From: Henricia sp. BOLD:AAB3569
Taxonomy: Eukaryota > Echinodermata > Asteroidea > Spinulosida > Echinasteridae
NCBI GenBank assembly: GCA_037783545.1
Contig: JBBELK010000106.1
Span: 1 to 64,000, forward strand
Direction of reading: 5' to 3'
DNA: 64,000 bases
Shown: positions 1 to 9,522 of the stretch, in pieces
Layout: each line of letters begins with the position of its first letter
How positions within the stretch are numbered: the first letter of the stretch is position 1
Made by a program: the position numbers and the translations under genes
Notes under the pieces: model-generated
The model's input: only the letters and a program-made list of their open reading frames with translations
Databases searched by the model: none
Told to the model about the DNA's origin: nothing

Positions 1-2182
1 TGGTCAAAGTGTGGTCCAAACGTCGGCAAATTTGGAGGTCGAAAATGTTCCGACGAACTTCAAATTTTGCATGCTCCAAAGACTCTATATTGCGCACTTG
101 TCCTAAAAAATTGACAGACTTTCGCCGGGAAATGGCAGAGAAATTTCAGAGTTTAGAAAAAAAAGGGGGTTGGCGCTTCCTGGATGCTCCCGCAACCTGT
201 GGCTGTCTGTACACACCTCTTTGGTGTACTCCTGACTCGTGCGCATGCTCAGTCCTTCGGACTGTCGTTGACACGGCCCAGTTTGGGACGGGATTTTGGT
301 CAAAGTGTGGTCCAAACGTCGGCAAATTTGGAGGTCGAAAAATGTTCCGACGAACTTCAAATTTTGCATGCTCAAAGACTCTATATTGCGCACTTGTCCT
401 AAAAAATTGACAGACTTTCGCCGGGAAATGGCAGAGAAATTTCAGAGTTTAGAAAAAAAAGGGGGTTGGCGCTTCCTGGATGCTCCCGCAACCTGTGGCT
501 GTCTGTACACACCTCTTTGGTGTACTCCTGACTCGTGCGCATGCTCAGTCCTTTCGGACTGTCGTTGACACGGCCCAGTTTGGGACGGGATTTTGGTCAA
601 AGTGTGGTCCAAACGTCGGCAAATTTGGAGGTCGAAAAATGTTCCGACGAACTTCAAATTTTGCATGCTCCAAAGACTCTATATTGCGCACTTGTCCTAA
701 AAAATTGACAGACTTTCGCCGGGAAATGGCAGAGAAATTTCAGAGTTTAGAAAAAAAAGGGGTTGGCGCTTCCTGGATGCTCCCGCAACCTGTGGCTGTC
801 TGTACACACCTCTTTGGTGTACTCCTGACTCGTGCGCATGCTCAGTCTTCGGACTGTCGTTGACACGGCCCAGTTTGGGACGGAATTTTGGTCAAAGTGT
901 GGTCCAAACGTCGGCAAATTTGGAGGTCGAAAAATGTTCCGACGAACTTCAAATTTGCATGCTCCAAAGACTCTATATTGCGCACTTGTCCTAAAAAATT
1001 GACAGACTTTCGCCGGGAAATGGCAGAGAAATTTCAGAGTTTAGAAAAAAAAGGGGTTGGCGCTTCCTGGATGCTCCCGCAACCTGTGGCTGTCTGTACA
1101 CACCTCTTTGGTGTACTCCTGACTCGTGCGCATGCTCAGTCCTTCGGACTGTCGTTGACACGGCCCAGTTTGGGACGGGAATTTTGGTCAAAGTGTGGTC
1201 CAAACGTCGGCAATTTGGAGGTCGAAAAATGTTCCGACGAACTTCAAATTTTGCATGCTCCAAAGACTCTATATTGCGCACTTGTCCTAAAAAATTGACA
1301 GACTTTCGCCGGAAATGGCAGATAAATTTCAGAGTTTAGAAAAAAAAGGGGTTGGCGCTTCCTGGATGCTCCCGCAACCTGTGGCTGTCTGTACACACCT
1401 CTTTGGTGTACTCCTGACTCGTGCGCATGCTCAGTCCTTCGGACTGTCGTTGACACGGCCCAGTTTGGGACGGGATTTTGGTCAAAGTGTGGTCCAAACG
1501 TCGGCAAATTTGGAGGTCGAAAAATGTTCCGACGAACTTCAAATTTTGCATGCTCCAAAGACTCTATATTGCAGCACTTGTCCTAAAAAATTGACAGACT
1601 TTCGCCGGGAAATGGCAGAGAAATTTCAGAGTTTAGAAAAAAAAAGGGGTTGGCGCTTCCTGGATGCTCCCGCAACCTGTGGCTGTCTGTACACACCTCT
1701 TTGGTGTACTCCTGACTCGTGCGCATGCTCAGTCCTTCGGACTGTCGTTGACACGGCCCAGTTTGGGACGGGATTTTGGTCAAAGTGTGGTCCAAACGTC
1801 GGCAAATTTGGAGGTCGAAAAATGTTCCGACGAACTTCAAATTTTGCATGCTCCAAAGACTCTATATTGCGCACTTGTCCTAAAAATTGACAGACTTTCG
1901 CCGGGAAATGGCAGAGAAATTTCAGAGTTTAGAAAAAAAGGGGTTGGCGCTTCCTGGATGCTCCCGCAACCTGTGGCTGTCTGTACACACCTCTTTGGTG
2001 TACTCCTGACTCGTGCGCATGCTCAGTCCTTCGGACTGTCGTTGACACGGCCCAGTTTGGGACGGGAATTTTGGTCAAAGTGTGGTCCAAACGTCGGCAA
2101 ATTTGGAGGTCGAAAAATGTTCCGACGAACTTCAAATTTTGCATGCTCCAAAGACTCTATATTGCGCACTTGTCCTAAAAAA
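1..2182 (+). repeat. Left segment: indel-rich monomers
   Basis: Copies here differ from consensus mainly by single-base gains and losses. Examples are loss of CC near 374, CCTTTCGG near 550, loss of C near 846, loss of T near 954, loss of A near 1212, loss of G near 1311, TTGCAGCAC near 1571 and loss of an A near 1885. Most are private to one copy. This resembles lower consensus accuracy or a locally decayed stretch, and contrasts with the clean copies that follow. Confidence 0.8.
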
Positions 2183-2818
2183 TTGACAGACTTTCGCCGG
2201 GAAATGGCAGAGAAATTTCAGAGTTTAGAAAAAAAAGGGGTTGGCGCTTCCTGGATGCTCCCGCAACCTGTGGCTGTCTGTACACACCTCTTTGGTGTAC
2301 TCCTGACTCGTGCGCATGCTCAGTCTTTCGGACTGTCGTTGACACGGCCCAGTTTGGGACGGGATTTTGGTCAAAGTGTGGTCCAAACGTCGGCAAATTT
2401 GGAGGTCGAAAAATGTTCCGACGAACTTCAAATTTTGCATGCTCCAAAGACTCTATATTGCGCACTTGTCCTAAAAAATTGACAGACTTTCGCCGGGAAA
2501 TGGCAGAGAAATTTCAGAGTTTAGAAAAAAAAGGGGTTGGCGCTTCCTGGATGCTCCCGCAACCTGTGGCTGTCTGTACACACCTCTTTGGTGTACTCCT
2601 GACTCGTGCGCATGCTCAGTCTTTCGGACTGTCGTTGACACGGCCCAGTTTGGGACGGGATTTTGGTCAAAGTGTGGTCCAAACGTCGGCAAATTTGGAG
2701 GTCGAAAAATGTTCCGACGAACTTCAAATTTTGCATGCTCCAAAGACTCTATATTGCGCACTTGTCCTAAAAAATTGACAGACTTTCGCCGGGAAATGGC
2801 AGAGAAATTTCAGAGTTT

Positions 2819-2832
2819 AGAAAAAAAAGGGG
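2819..2832 (+). repeat. Polypurine A8G4 tract, main length-variable site of the monomer
   Basis: p45-p58 is an all-purine run, AGA8G4 in the consensus. Other copies have A6 (19868 and 24892 monomers), A7 (many, giving 295-bp units), A9 (21641 and 24300 monomers, 297 bp) or G5 (26999-27310, 31700s, 33190s). GAAATAAAAG replaces the tract in the 15731, 16613, 18684, 19276 and 26100 copies. The same lengths recur at the same phase of higher-order repeats, so much of the variation is inherited and not read error. Confidence 0.85.
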
Positions 2833-2871
2833 TTGGCGCTTCCTGGATGCTCCCGCAACCTGTGGCTGTCT

Positions 2872-2892
2872 GTACACACCTCTTTGGTGTAC
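2872..2892 (+). repeat. Inverted repeat GTACAC / GTGTAC, 9-nt spacer
   Basis: Arms GTACAC (p98-103) and GTGTAC (p113-118) are perfect reverse complements around a 9-nt spacer. A register shift can also pair ACACC with GGTGT. Recurrent variants touch the 5' edge: TCTTTAC (14355, 17595, 20551, 21735, 24394) breaks the outer G-C pair, while TCGGTAC (54918 onward) changes only the flanking base. Whether the structure forms is not known. Confidence 0.6.
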
Positions 2893-2905
2893 TCCTGACT
2901 CGTGC

Positions 2906-2913
2906 GCATGCTC
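2906..2913 (+). repeat. Internal direct repeat GCATGCTC, copy 1
   Basis: GCATGCTC lies at p132-139 and again at p255-262 (3029-3036 here), 123 bp apart. The shorter ATGCTCC also occurs at p73-79. The 8-mers contain the palindrome GCATGC, so a consensus array has two such sites per monomer. The surrounding sequence does not align, so this is at best a faint trace of internal duplication. Confidence 0.55.
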
Positions 2914-2927
2914 AGTCCTTCGGACTG
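2913..2927 (+). repeat. Perfect stem-loop CAGTCC-TTC-GGACTG
   Basis: p139-p153 form a 6-bp perfect stem with a 3-nt loop, present in almost every copy. Recurrent variants change the loop (GTC in 7 copies, TTT in about 6, TTG once near 13814) or turn C144 into T, which stays pairable as U-G in RNA (about 13 copies at 2.3-4.4 kb and 28-36 kb). Stem-breaking changes look rare and private (near 6474 and 55859). The geometry suits a small hairpin or cruciform, but no function can be assigned. Confidence 0.7.
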
Positions 2928-3006
2928 TCGTTGACACGGCCCAGTTTGGGACGGGATTTTGGTCAAAGTGTGGTCCAAACGTCGGCAAATTTGGAGGTCG
3001 AAAAAT

Positions 3007-3018
3007 GTTCCGACGAAC
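3007..3018 (+). repeat. Inverted repeat GTTC-CGAC-GAAC
   Basis: Arms GTTC (p233-236) and GAAC (p241-244) flank a 4-nt spacer. The recurrent GACGAAC to GAGGAAC change (11834, 14203, 17444, 20399, 21584, 23062, 24241, 59499) falls in the spacer. The TTTTCC variant (9752, 13011, 61267, 63904 and others) breaks the outer pair. The arms are short enough to be chance. Confidence 0.4.
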
Positions 3019-5436
3019 TTCAAATTTTGCATGCTCCAAAGACTCTATATTGCGCACTTGTCCTAAAAAATTGACAGACTTTCGCCGGGAAATGGCAGAG
3101 AAATTTCAGAGTTTAGAAAAAAAAGGGGTTGGCGCTTCCTGGATGCTCCCGCAACCTGTGGCTGTCTGTACACACCTCTTTGGTGTACTCCTGACTCGTG
3201 CGCATGCTCAGTCCTTCGGACTGTCGTTGACACGGCCCAGTTTGGGACGGGATTTTGGTCAAAGTGTGGTCCAAACGTCGGCAAATTTGGAGGTCGAAAA
3301 ATGTTCCGACGAACTTCAAATTTTGCATGCTCCAAAGACTCTATATTGCGCACTTGTCCTAAAAAATTGACAGACTTTCGCCGGGAAATGGCAGAGAAAT
3401 TTCAGAGTTTAGAAAAAAAAGGGGTTGGCGCTTCCTAGATGCTCCCGCAACCTGTGGCTGTCTGTACACACCTCTTTGGTGTACTCCTGACTCGTGCGCA
3501 TGCTCAGTCTTTCGGACTGTCGTTGACACGGCCCAGTTTGGGACGGGATTTTGGTCAAAGTGTGGTCCAAACGTCGGCAAATTTGGAGGTCGAAAAATGT
3601 TCCGACGAACTTCAAATTTTGCATGCTCCAAAGACTCTATATTGCGCACTTGTCCTAAAAAATTGACAGACTTTCGCCGGGAAATGGCAGATAAATTTCA
3701 GAGTTTAGAACAAAAAGGGGTTGGCGCTTCCTGGATGCTCCCGCAACCTGTGGCTGTCTGTACACACCTCTTGGTGTACTCCTGACTCGTGCGCATGCTC
3801 AGTCTTTCGGACTGTCGTTGACACGGCCCAGTTTGGGACGGGATTTTGGTCAAAGTGTGGTCCAAACGTCGGCAAATTTGGAGGTCGAAAAATGTTCCGA
3901 CGAACTTCAAATTTTGCATGCTCCAAAGACTCTATATTGCGCACTTGTCCTAAAAAATTGACAGACTTTCGCCGGGAAATGGCAGATAAATTTCAGAGTT
4001 TAGAAAAAAAAGGGGATTGGCGCTTCCTGGATGCTCCCGCAACCTGTGGCTGTCTGTACACACCTCTTTGGTGTACTCCTGACTCGTGCGCATGCTCAGT
4101 CCTTCGGACTGTCGTTGACACGGCCCAGTTTGGGACGGGATTTTGGTCAAAGTGTGGTCCAAACGTCGGCAAATTTGGAGGTCGAAAAATGTTCCGACGA
4201 ACTTCAAATTTTGCATGCTCCAAAGACTCTATATTGCGCACTTGTCCTAAAAAATTGACAGACTTTCGCCGGGAAATGGCAGAGAAATTTCAGAGTTTAG
4301 AAAAAAAAGGGGTTGGCGCTTCCTGGATGCTCCCGCAACCTGTGGCTGTCTGTACACACCTCTTTGGTGTACTCCTGACTCGTGCGCATGCTCAGTCTTT
4401 CGGACTGTCGTTGACACGGCCCAGTTTGGGACGGGATTTTGGTCAAAGTGTGGTCCAAACGTCGGCAAATTTGGAGGTCGAAAAATGTTCCGACCAACTT
4501 CAAATTTTGCATGCTCCAAAGACTCTATATTGCGCACTTGTCCTAAAAAATTGACAGACTTTCGCCGGGAAATGGCAGAGAAATTTCAGAGTTTAGAAAA
4601 AAAAGGGGTTGGCGCTTCCTGGATGCTCCCGCAACCTGTGGCTGTCTGTACACACCTCTTTGGTGTACTCCTGACTCGTGCGCATGCTCAGTCCTTCGGA
4701 CTGTCGTTGACACGGCCCAGTTTGGGACGGGATTTTGGTCAAAGTGTGGTCCAAACGTCGGCAAATTTGGAGGTCGAAAAATGTTCCGACGAACTTCAAA
4801 TTTTGCATGCTCCAAAGACTCTATATTGCGCACTTGTCCTAAAAAATTGACAGACTTTCGCCGGGAAATGGCAGAGAAATTTCAGAGTTTAGAAAAAAAA
4901 GGGGTTGGCGCTTCCTGGATGCTCCCGCAACCTGTGGCTGTCTGTACACACCTCTTTGGTGTACTCCTGACTCGTGCGCATGCTCAGTCCTTCGGACTGT
5001 CGTTGACACGGCCCAGTTTGGGACGGGATTTTGGTCAAAGTGTGGTCCAAACGTCGGCAAATTTGGAGGTCGAAAAATGTTCCGACGAACTTCAAATTTT
5101 GCATGCTCCAAAGACTCTATATTGCGCACTTGTCCTAAAAAATTGACAGACTTTCGACGGGAAATGGCAGAGAAATTCAGAGTTAGAAAAAAAAGGGGTT
5201 GGCGCTTCCTGGATGCTCCCGCAACCTGTGGCTGTCTGTACACACCTCTTTGGTGTACTCCTGACTCGTGCGCATGCTCAGTCCTTCGGACTGTCGTTGA
5301 CACGGCCCAGTTTGGGACGGGATTTTGGTCAAAGTGTGGTCCAAACGTCGGCAAATTTGGAGGTCGAAAAATGTTCCGACGAACTTCAAATTTTGCATGC
5401 TCCAAAGACTCTATATTGCGCACTTGTCCTAAAAAA

Positions 5437-5731
5437 TTGACAGACTTTCGCCGGGAAATGGCAGAGAAATTTCAGAGTTTAGAAAAAAAAGGGGTTGGCG
5501 CTTCCTGGATGCTCCCGCAACCTGTGGCTGTCTGTACACACCTCTTTGGTGTACTCCTGACTCGTGCGCATGCTCAGTCCGTCGGACTGTCGTTGACACG
5601 GCCAGTTTGGGAAGGGATTTTGGTCAAAGTGTGGTCCAAACGTCTGCAAATTTGGAGGTCGAACAATTTTCCGACGAACTTCAAATTTTGCATGCTCCAA
5701 AGACTCTATATTGCGCACTTGTCCTAAAAAA
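5437..5731 (+). repeat. Divergent 295-bp monomer, early form of the GTC-loop haplotype
   Basis: This copy combines CAGTCCGTCGG (loop GTC), loss of a C in GGCCAGTTT, GGGAAGGG, GTCTGCAAA and ACAATTTTCC, and the following copy starts with GACTTTTGCC. ACAATTTTCC and TTTTGCC are shared with the lone copy at 25482-25778, and the GTC loop with the 9523-13963 block, so all three probably share ancestry. Confidence 0.75.
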
Positions 5732-8700
5732 TTGACAGACTTTTGCCGGGAAATGGCAGAGAAATTTCAGAGTTTAGAAAAAAAAGGGGTTGGCGCTTCC
5801 TGGATGCTCCCGCAACCTGTGGCTGTCTGTACACACCTCTTTGGTGTACTCCTGACTCGTGCGCATGCTCAGTCCTTCGGACTGTCGTTGACACGGCCCA
5901 GTTTGGGACGGGATTTTGGTCAAAGTGTGGTCCAAACGTCGGCAAATTTGGAGGTCGAAAAATGTTCCGACGAACTTCAAATTTTGCATGCTCCAAAGAC
6001 TCTATATTGCGCACTTGTCCTGAAAAATTGACAGACTTTTGCCGGGAAATGGCAGAGAAATTTTCAGAGTTTAGAAAAAAAAGGGGTTGGCGCTTCCTGG
6101 ATGCTCCCGCAACCTGTAGCTGTCTGTACACACCTCTTTGGTGTACTCCTGACTCGTGCGCATGCTCAGTCCTTCGGACTGTCGTTGACACGGCCCAGTT
6201 TGGGACGGGATTTTGGTCAAAGTGTGGTCCAAACGTCGGCAAATTTGGAGGTCGAAAAATGTTCCGACGAACTTCAAATTTTGCATGCTCCAAAGACTCT
6301 ATATTGCGCACTTGTCCTAAAAAATTGACAGACTTTCGCCGGGAAATGGCAGAGAAATTTCAGAGTTTAGAAAAAAAAGGGGTTGGCGCTTCCTGGATGC
6401 TCCCGCAAACTGTGGCTGTCTGTACACACCTCTTTGGTGTACTCCTGACTCGTGCGCATGCTCAGTCCTTCGGTCTGTCGTTGACACGGCCCAGTTTGGG
6501 ACGGGGATTTTGGTCAAAGTGTGGTCCAAACGTCGGCAAATTTGGAGTTCGAAAAATGTTCCGACGAACTTCAAATTTTGCATGCTCCAAAGACTCTATA
6601 TTGCGCACTTGTCCTAAAAAATTGACAGACTTTCGCCGGGAAATGGCAGAGAAATTTCAGAGTTTAGAAAAAAAGGGGTTGGCGCTTCCTGGTTGCTCCC
6701 GCAACCTGTGGCTGTCTGTACACACCTCTTTGGTGTACTCCTGACTCGTGCGCATGCTCAGTCCTTCGGACTGTCGTTGACACGGCCCAGTTTGGGACGG
6801 GATTTTGGTCAAAGTGTGGTCCAAACGTCGGCAAATTTGGAGGTCGAAAAATGTTCCGACGAACTTCAAATTTTGCATGCTCTAAAGACTCTATATTGCG
6901 CACTTGTCCTAAAAAATTGACAGACTTTCGCCGGGAAATGGCAGAGAAATTTCAGAGTTTAGAAAACAAAGGGGTTGGCGCTTCCTGGATGCTCCCGCAA
7001 CCTGTGGCTGTCTGTACACACCTCTTTGGTGTACTCCTGACTCGTGCGCATGCTCAGTCCTTCGGACTGTCGTTGACACGGCCCAGTTTGGGACGGGATT
7101 TTGGTCAAAGTGTGGTCCAAACGTCGGCAAATTTGGAGTTCGAAAAATGTTCCGACGAACTTCAAATTTTGCATGCTCCAAAGACTCTATATTGCGCACT
7201 TGTCCTAAAAAATTGACAGACTTTCGCCTGGAAATGGCAGAGAAATTTCAGAGTTTAGAAAAAAAAGGGGGTTGGCGCTTCCTGGTTGCTCCCGCAACCG
7301 TGGCTGTCTGTACACACCTCTTTGGTGTACTCCTGACTCGTGCGCATGCTCAGTCCTTCGGACTGTCGTTGACACGGCCCAGTTTGGGACGGGATTTTGG
7401 TCAAAGTGTGGTCCAAACGTCGGCAAATTTGGAGGTCGAAAAATGTTCCGACAGACTATTTCCGCCGGGAAATGGCAGAGAAATTTCAGAGTTTAGAAAA
7501 AAAAGGGGTTGGCGCTTCCTGGATGCTCCCGCAACCTGTGGCTGTCTGTACACACCTCTTTGGTGTACTCCTGACTCGTGCGCATGCTCAGTCCTTCGGA
7601 CTGTCGTTGACACGGCCCAGTTTGGGACGGGATTTTGGTCAAAGTGTGGTCCAAACGTCGGCAAATTTGGAGTTCGAAAAATGTTCCGACGAACTTCAAA
7701 TTTTGCATGCTCCAAAGACTCTATATTGCGCACTTGTCCTAAAAAATTGACAGACTTTCGCCGGGAAATGGCAGAGAAATTTCAGAGTTTAGAAAAAAAA
7801 GGGGTTGGCGCTTCCTGGTTGCTCCCGCAACCTGTGGCTGTCTGTACACACCTCTTTGGTGTACTCCTGACTCGTGCGCATGCTCAGTCCTTCGGACTGT
7901 CGTTGACACGGCCCAGTTTGGGACGGGATTTTGGTCAAAGTGTGGTCCAAACGTCGGCAAATTTGGAGGTCGAAAATGTTCCGACGAACTTCAAATTTTG
8001 CATGCTCTAAAGACTCTATATTGCGCACTTGTCCTAAAAAATTGACAGGACTTTCGCCGGGAAATGGCAGAGAAATTTCAGAGTTTAGAAAAAAAGGGGG
8101 TTGGCGCTTCCTGGATGCTCCCGCAACCTGTGGCTGTCTGTACACACCTCTTTGGTGTACTCCTGACTCGTGCGCATGCTCAGTCCTTCGGACTGTCGTT
8201 GACACGGCCCAGTTTGGGACGGGATTTTGGTCAAAGTGTGGTCCAAACGTCGGCAAATTTGGAGGTCGAAAAATGTTCCGACGAACTTCAAATTTTGCAT
8301 GCTCCAAAGACTCTATATTGCGCACTTGTCCTAAAAAATTGACAGACTTTCGCCGGGAAATGGCAGAGAAATTTCAGAGTTTAGAAAAAAAAGGGGTTGG
8401 CGCTTCCTGGATGCTCCCGCAACCTGTGGCTGTCTGTACACACCTCTTTGGTGTACTCCTGACTCGTGCGCATGCTCAGTCCTTCGGACTGTCGTTGACA
8501 CGGCCCAGTTTGGGACGGGATTTTGGTCAAAGTGTGGTCCAAACGTCGGCAAATTTGGAGGTCGAAAAATGTTCCGACGAACTTCAAATTTTGCATGCTC
8601 CAAAGACTCTATATTGCGCACTTGTCCTAAAAATTGACAGACTTTCGCCGGGAAATGGCAGAGACATTTCAGAGTTTAGAAAAAAAAGGGGTTGGCGCTT

Positions 8701-9522
8701 CCTGGATGCTCCGCAACCTGTGGCTGTCTGTACACACCTCTTTGGTGTACTCCTGACTCGTGCGCATGCTCAGTCCTTCGGACTGTCGTTGACACGGCCC
8801 AGTTTGGGACGGGATTTTGGTCAAAGTGTGGTCCAAACGTCGGCAAATTTGGAGGTCGAAAAATGTTCCGACGCGAACTTCAAATTTTGCATGCTCCAAA
8901 GACTCTATATTGCGCACTTGTCCTAAAAAATTGACAGACTTTCGCCGGGAAATGGCAGAGAAATTTCAGAGTTTAGAAAAAAAAGGGGGTTGGCGCTTCC
9001 TGGATGCTCCCGCAACCTGTGGCTGTCTGTACACACCTCTTTGGTGTACTCCTGACTCGTGCGCATGCTCAGTCCTTCGGACTGTCGTTGACACGGCCCA
9101 GTTTGGGACGGGATTTTGGTCAAAGTGTGGTCCAAACGTCGGCAAATTTGGAGGTCGAAAAATGTTCCGACGAACTTCAAATTTTGCATGCTCCAAAGAC
9201 TCTATATTGCGCACTTGTCCTAAAAAATTGACAGACTTTCGCCGGGAAATGGCAGAGAAATTTCAGAGTTTAGAAAAAAAGGGGTTGGCGCTTCCTGGAT
9301 GCTCCCGCAACCTGTGGCTGTCTGTACACACCTCTTTGGTGTACTCCTGACTCGTGCGCATGCTAAGTCCTTCGGACTGTCGTTGACACGGCCCAGTTTG
9401 GGACGGGATTTTGGTCAAAGTGTGGTCCAAACGTCGGCAAATTTGGAGGTCGAAAAATGTTCCGACGAACTTCAAATTTTGCATGCTCCAAAGACTCTAT
9501 ATTGCGCACTTGTCCTAAAAAA
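5732..9522 (+). repeat. Mixed monomers with GGAGTTCG subtype and scattered indels
   Basis: Consensus-like copies are interspersed with copies carrying GGAGTTCG in place of GGAGGTCG (near 6546, 7138, 7672) and with GGTTGCT copies (6693, 7285, 7817). Single-base indels are common at 5732-6520 and 7260-8900: TTTTCAGAG near 6061, GCAACCGTGG near 7297, ATTGACAGGACTT near 8042, GCTCCGCAAC near 8708 and GACGCGAAC near 8871. One monomer has lost 61 bp (see 7443). Confidence 0.8.
7443..7680 (+). repeat. Monomer with 61-bp deletion (238-bp spacing)
   Basis: The distance between equivalent ATGTTCC sites is 238 bp instead of 296. Sequence from p241 through p5 of the next copy is missing. The joint reads CCGAC-AGACT and is followed by a 3-bp gain (ATTTCCGCC). 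Both sides of the deletion end in GAC, consistent with loss between short direct repeats. Confidence 0.85.

Larger units (their letters stand above)
2775..3070 (+). repeat. Reference consensus monomer (p1-p296)
   Basis: This 296-bp copy carries the commonest base at the variable sites I compared, and the next copy (3071-3366) looks identical. It is about 48% GC (68 C, 75 G) with 16 CpG. It is bipartite: p55-p210 is about 58% GC, while p211-p296 plus p1-p54 is about 38% GC and holds A-tracts at p227-231 (A5), p291-296 (A6) and p47-54 (A8). TTGACA occurs at p1 and again at p157. Two forward frames stay open for most of the unit, but neither starts or ends at a gene-like boundary. I do not recognise the family. 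No match to the 17-bp CENP-B box pattern was found on either strand. Confidence 0.95.
2183..5436 (+). repeat. Near-identical monomer block
   Basis: Eleven monomers with almost no length variation. Two subtypes differ at the stem-loop: CAGTCTTTCGG (near 2321, 2617, 3506, 3804, 4394) and CAGTCCTTCGG. Private changes include CCTAGATGC near 3437, AGATAAATT near 3690 and 3985, loss of one T near 3772 and GACCAAC near 4493. The last copies (about 5150-5180) show AAATTCAGAGTTAG with two lost Ts. High identity suggests recent amplification. Confidence 0.85.

Noticed and set aside
1664..2482. Open frame of 272 codons and the many 60-240 codon frames on both strands
   Set aside because: They recur every 296 bp, overlap on both strands, switch frame with one-base changes in the A/G tract, and have no stable start, domain or codon pattern. 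They are by-products of the satellite.
2775..2780. TTGACA at p1 and p157 as bacterial -35 promoter elements
   Set aside because: No TATAAT-like box lies 16-18 bp downstream of either copy, no gene follows, and the array context is eukaryotic in style.
2785..2801. CENP-B box candidate around TTTCGCCGGGAAA
   Set aside because: The spacing of TTCG, A and CGGG required by the 17-bp pattern NTTCGNNNNANNCGGGN is not met on either strand in the consensus.
2775..3070. Origin of the monomer by doubling of a ~148-bp half unit
   Set aside because: TTGACA and GCATGCTC occur twice, but at different spacings (156 and 123 bp), and the two halves do not otherwise align by eye.
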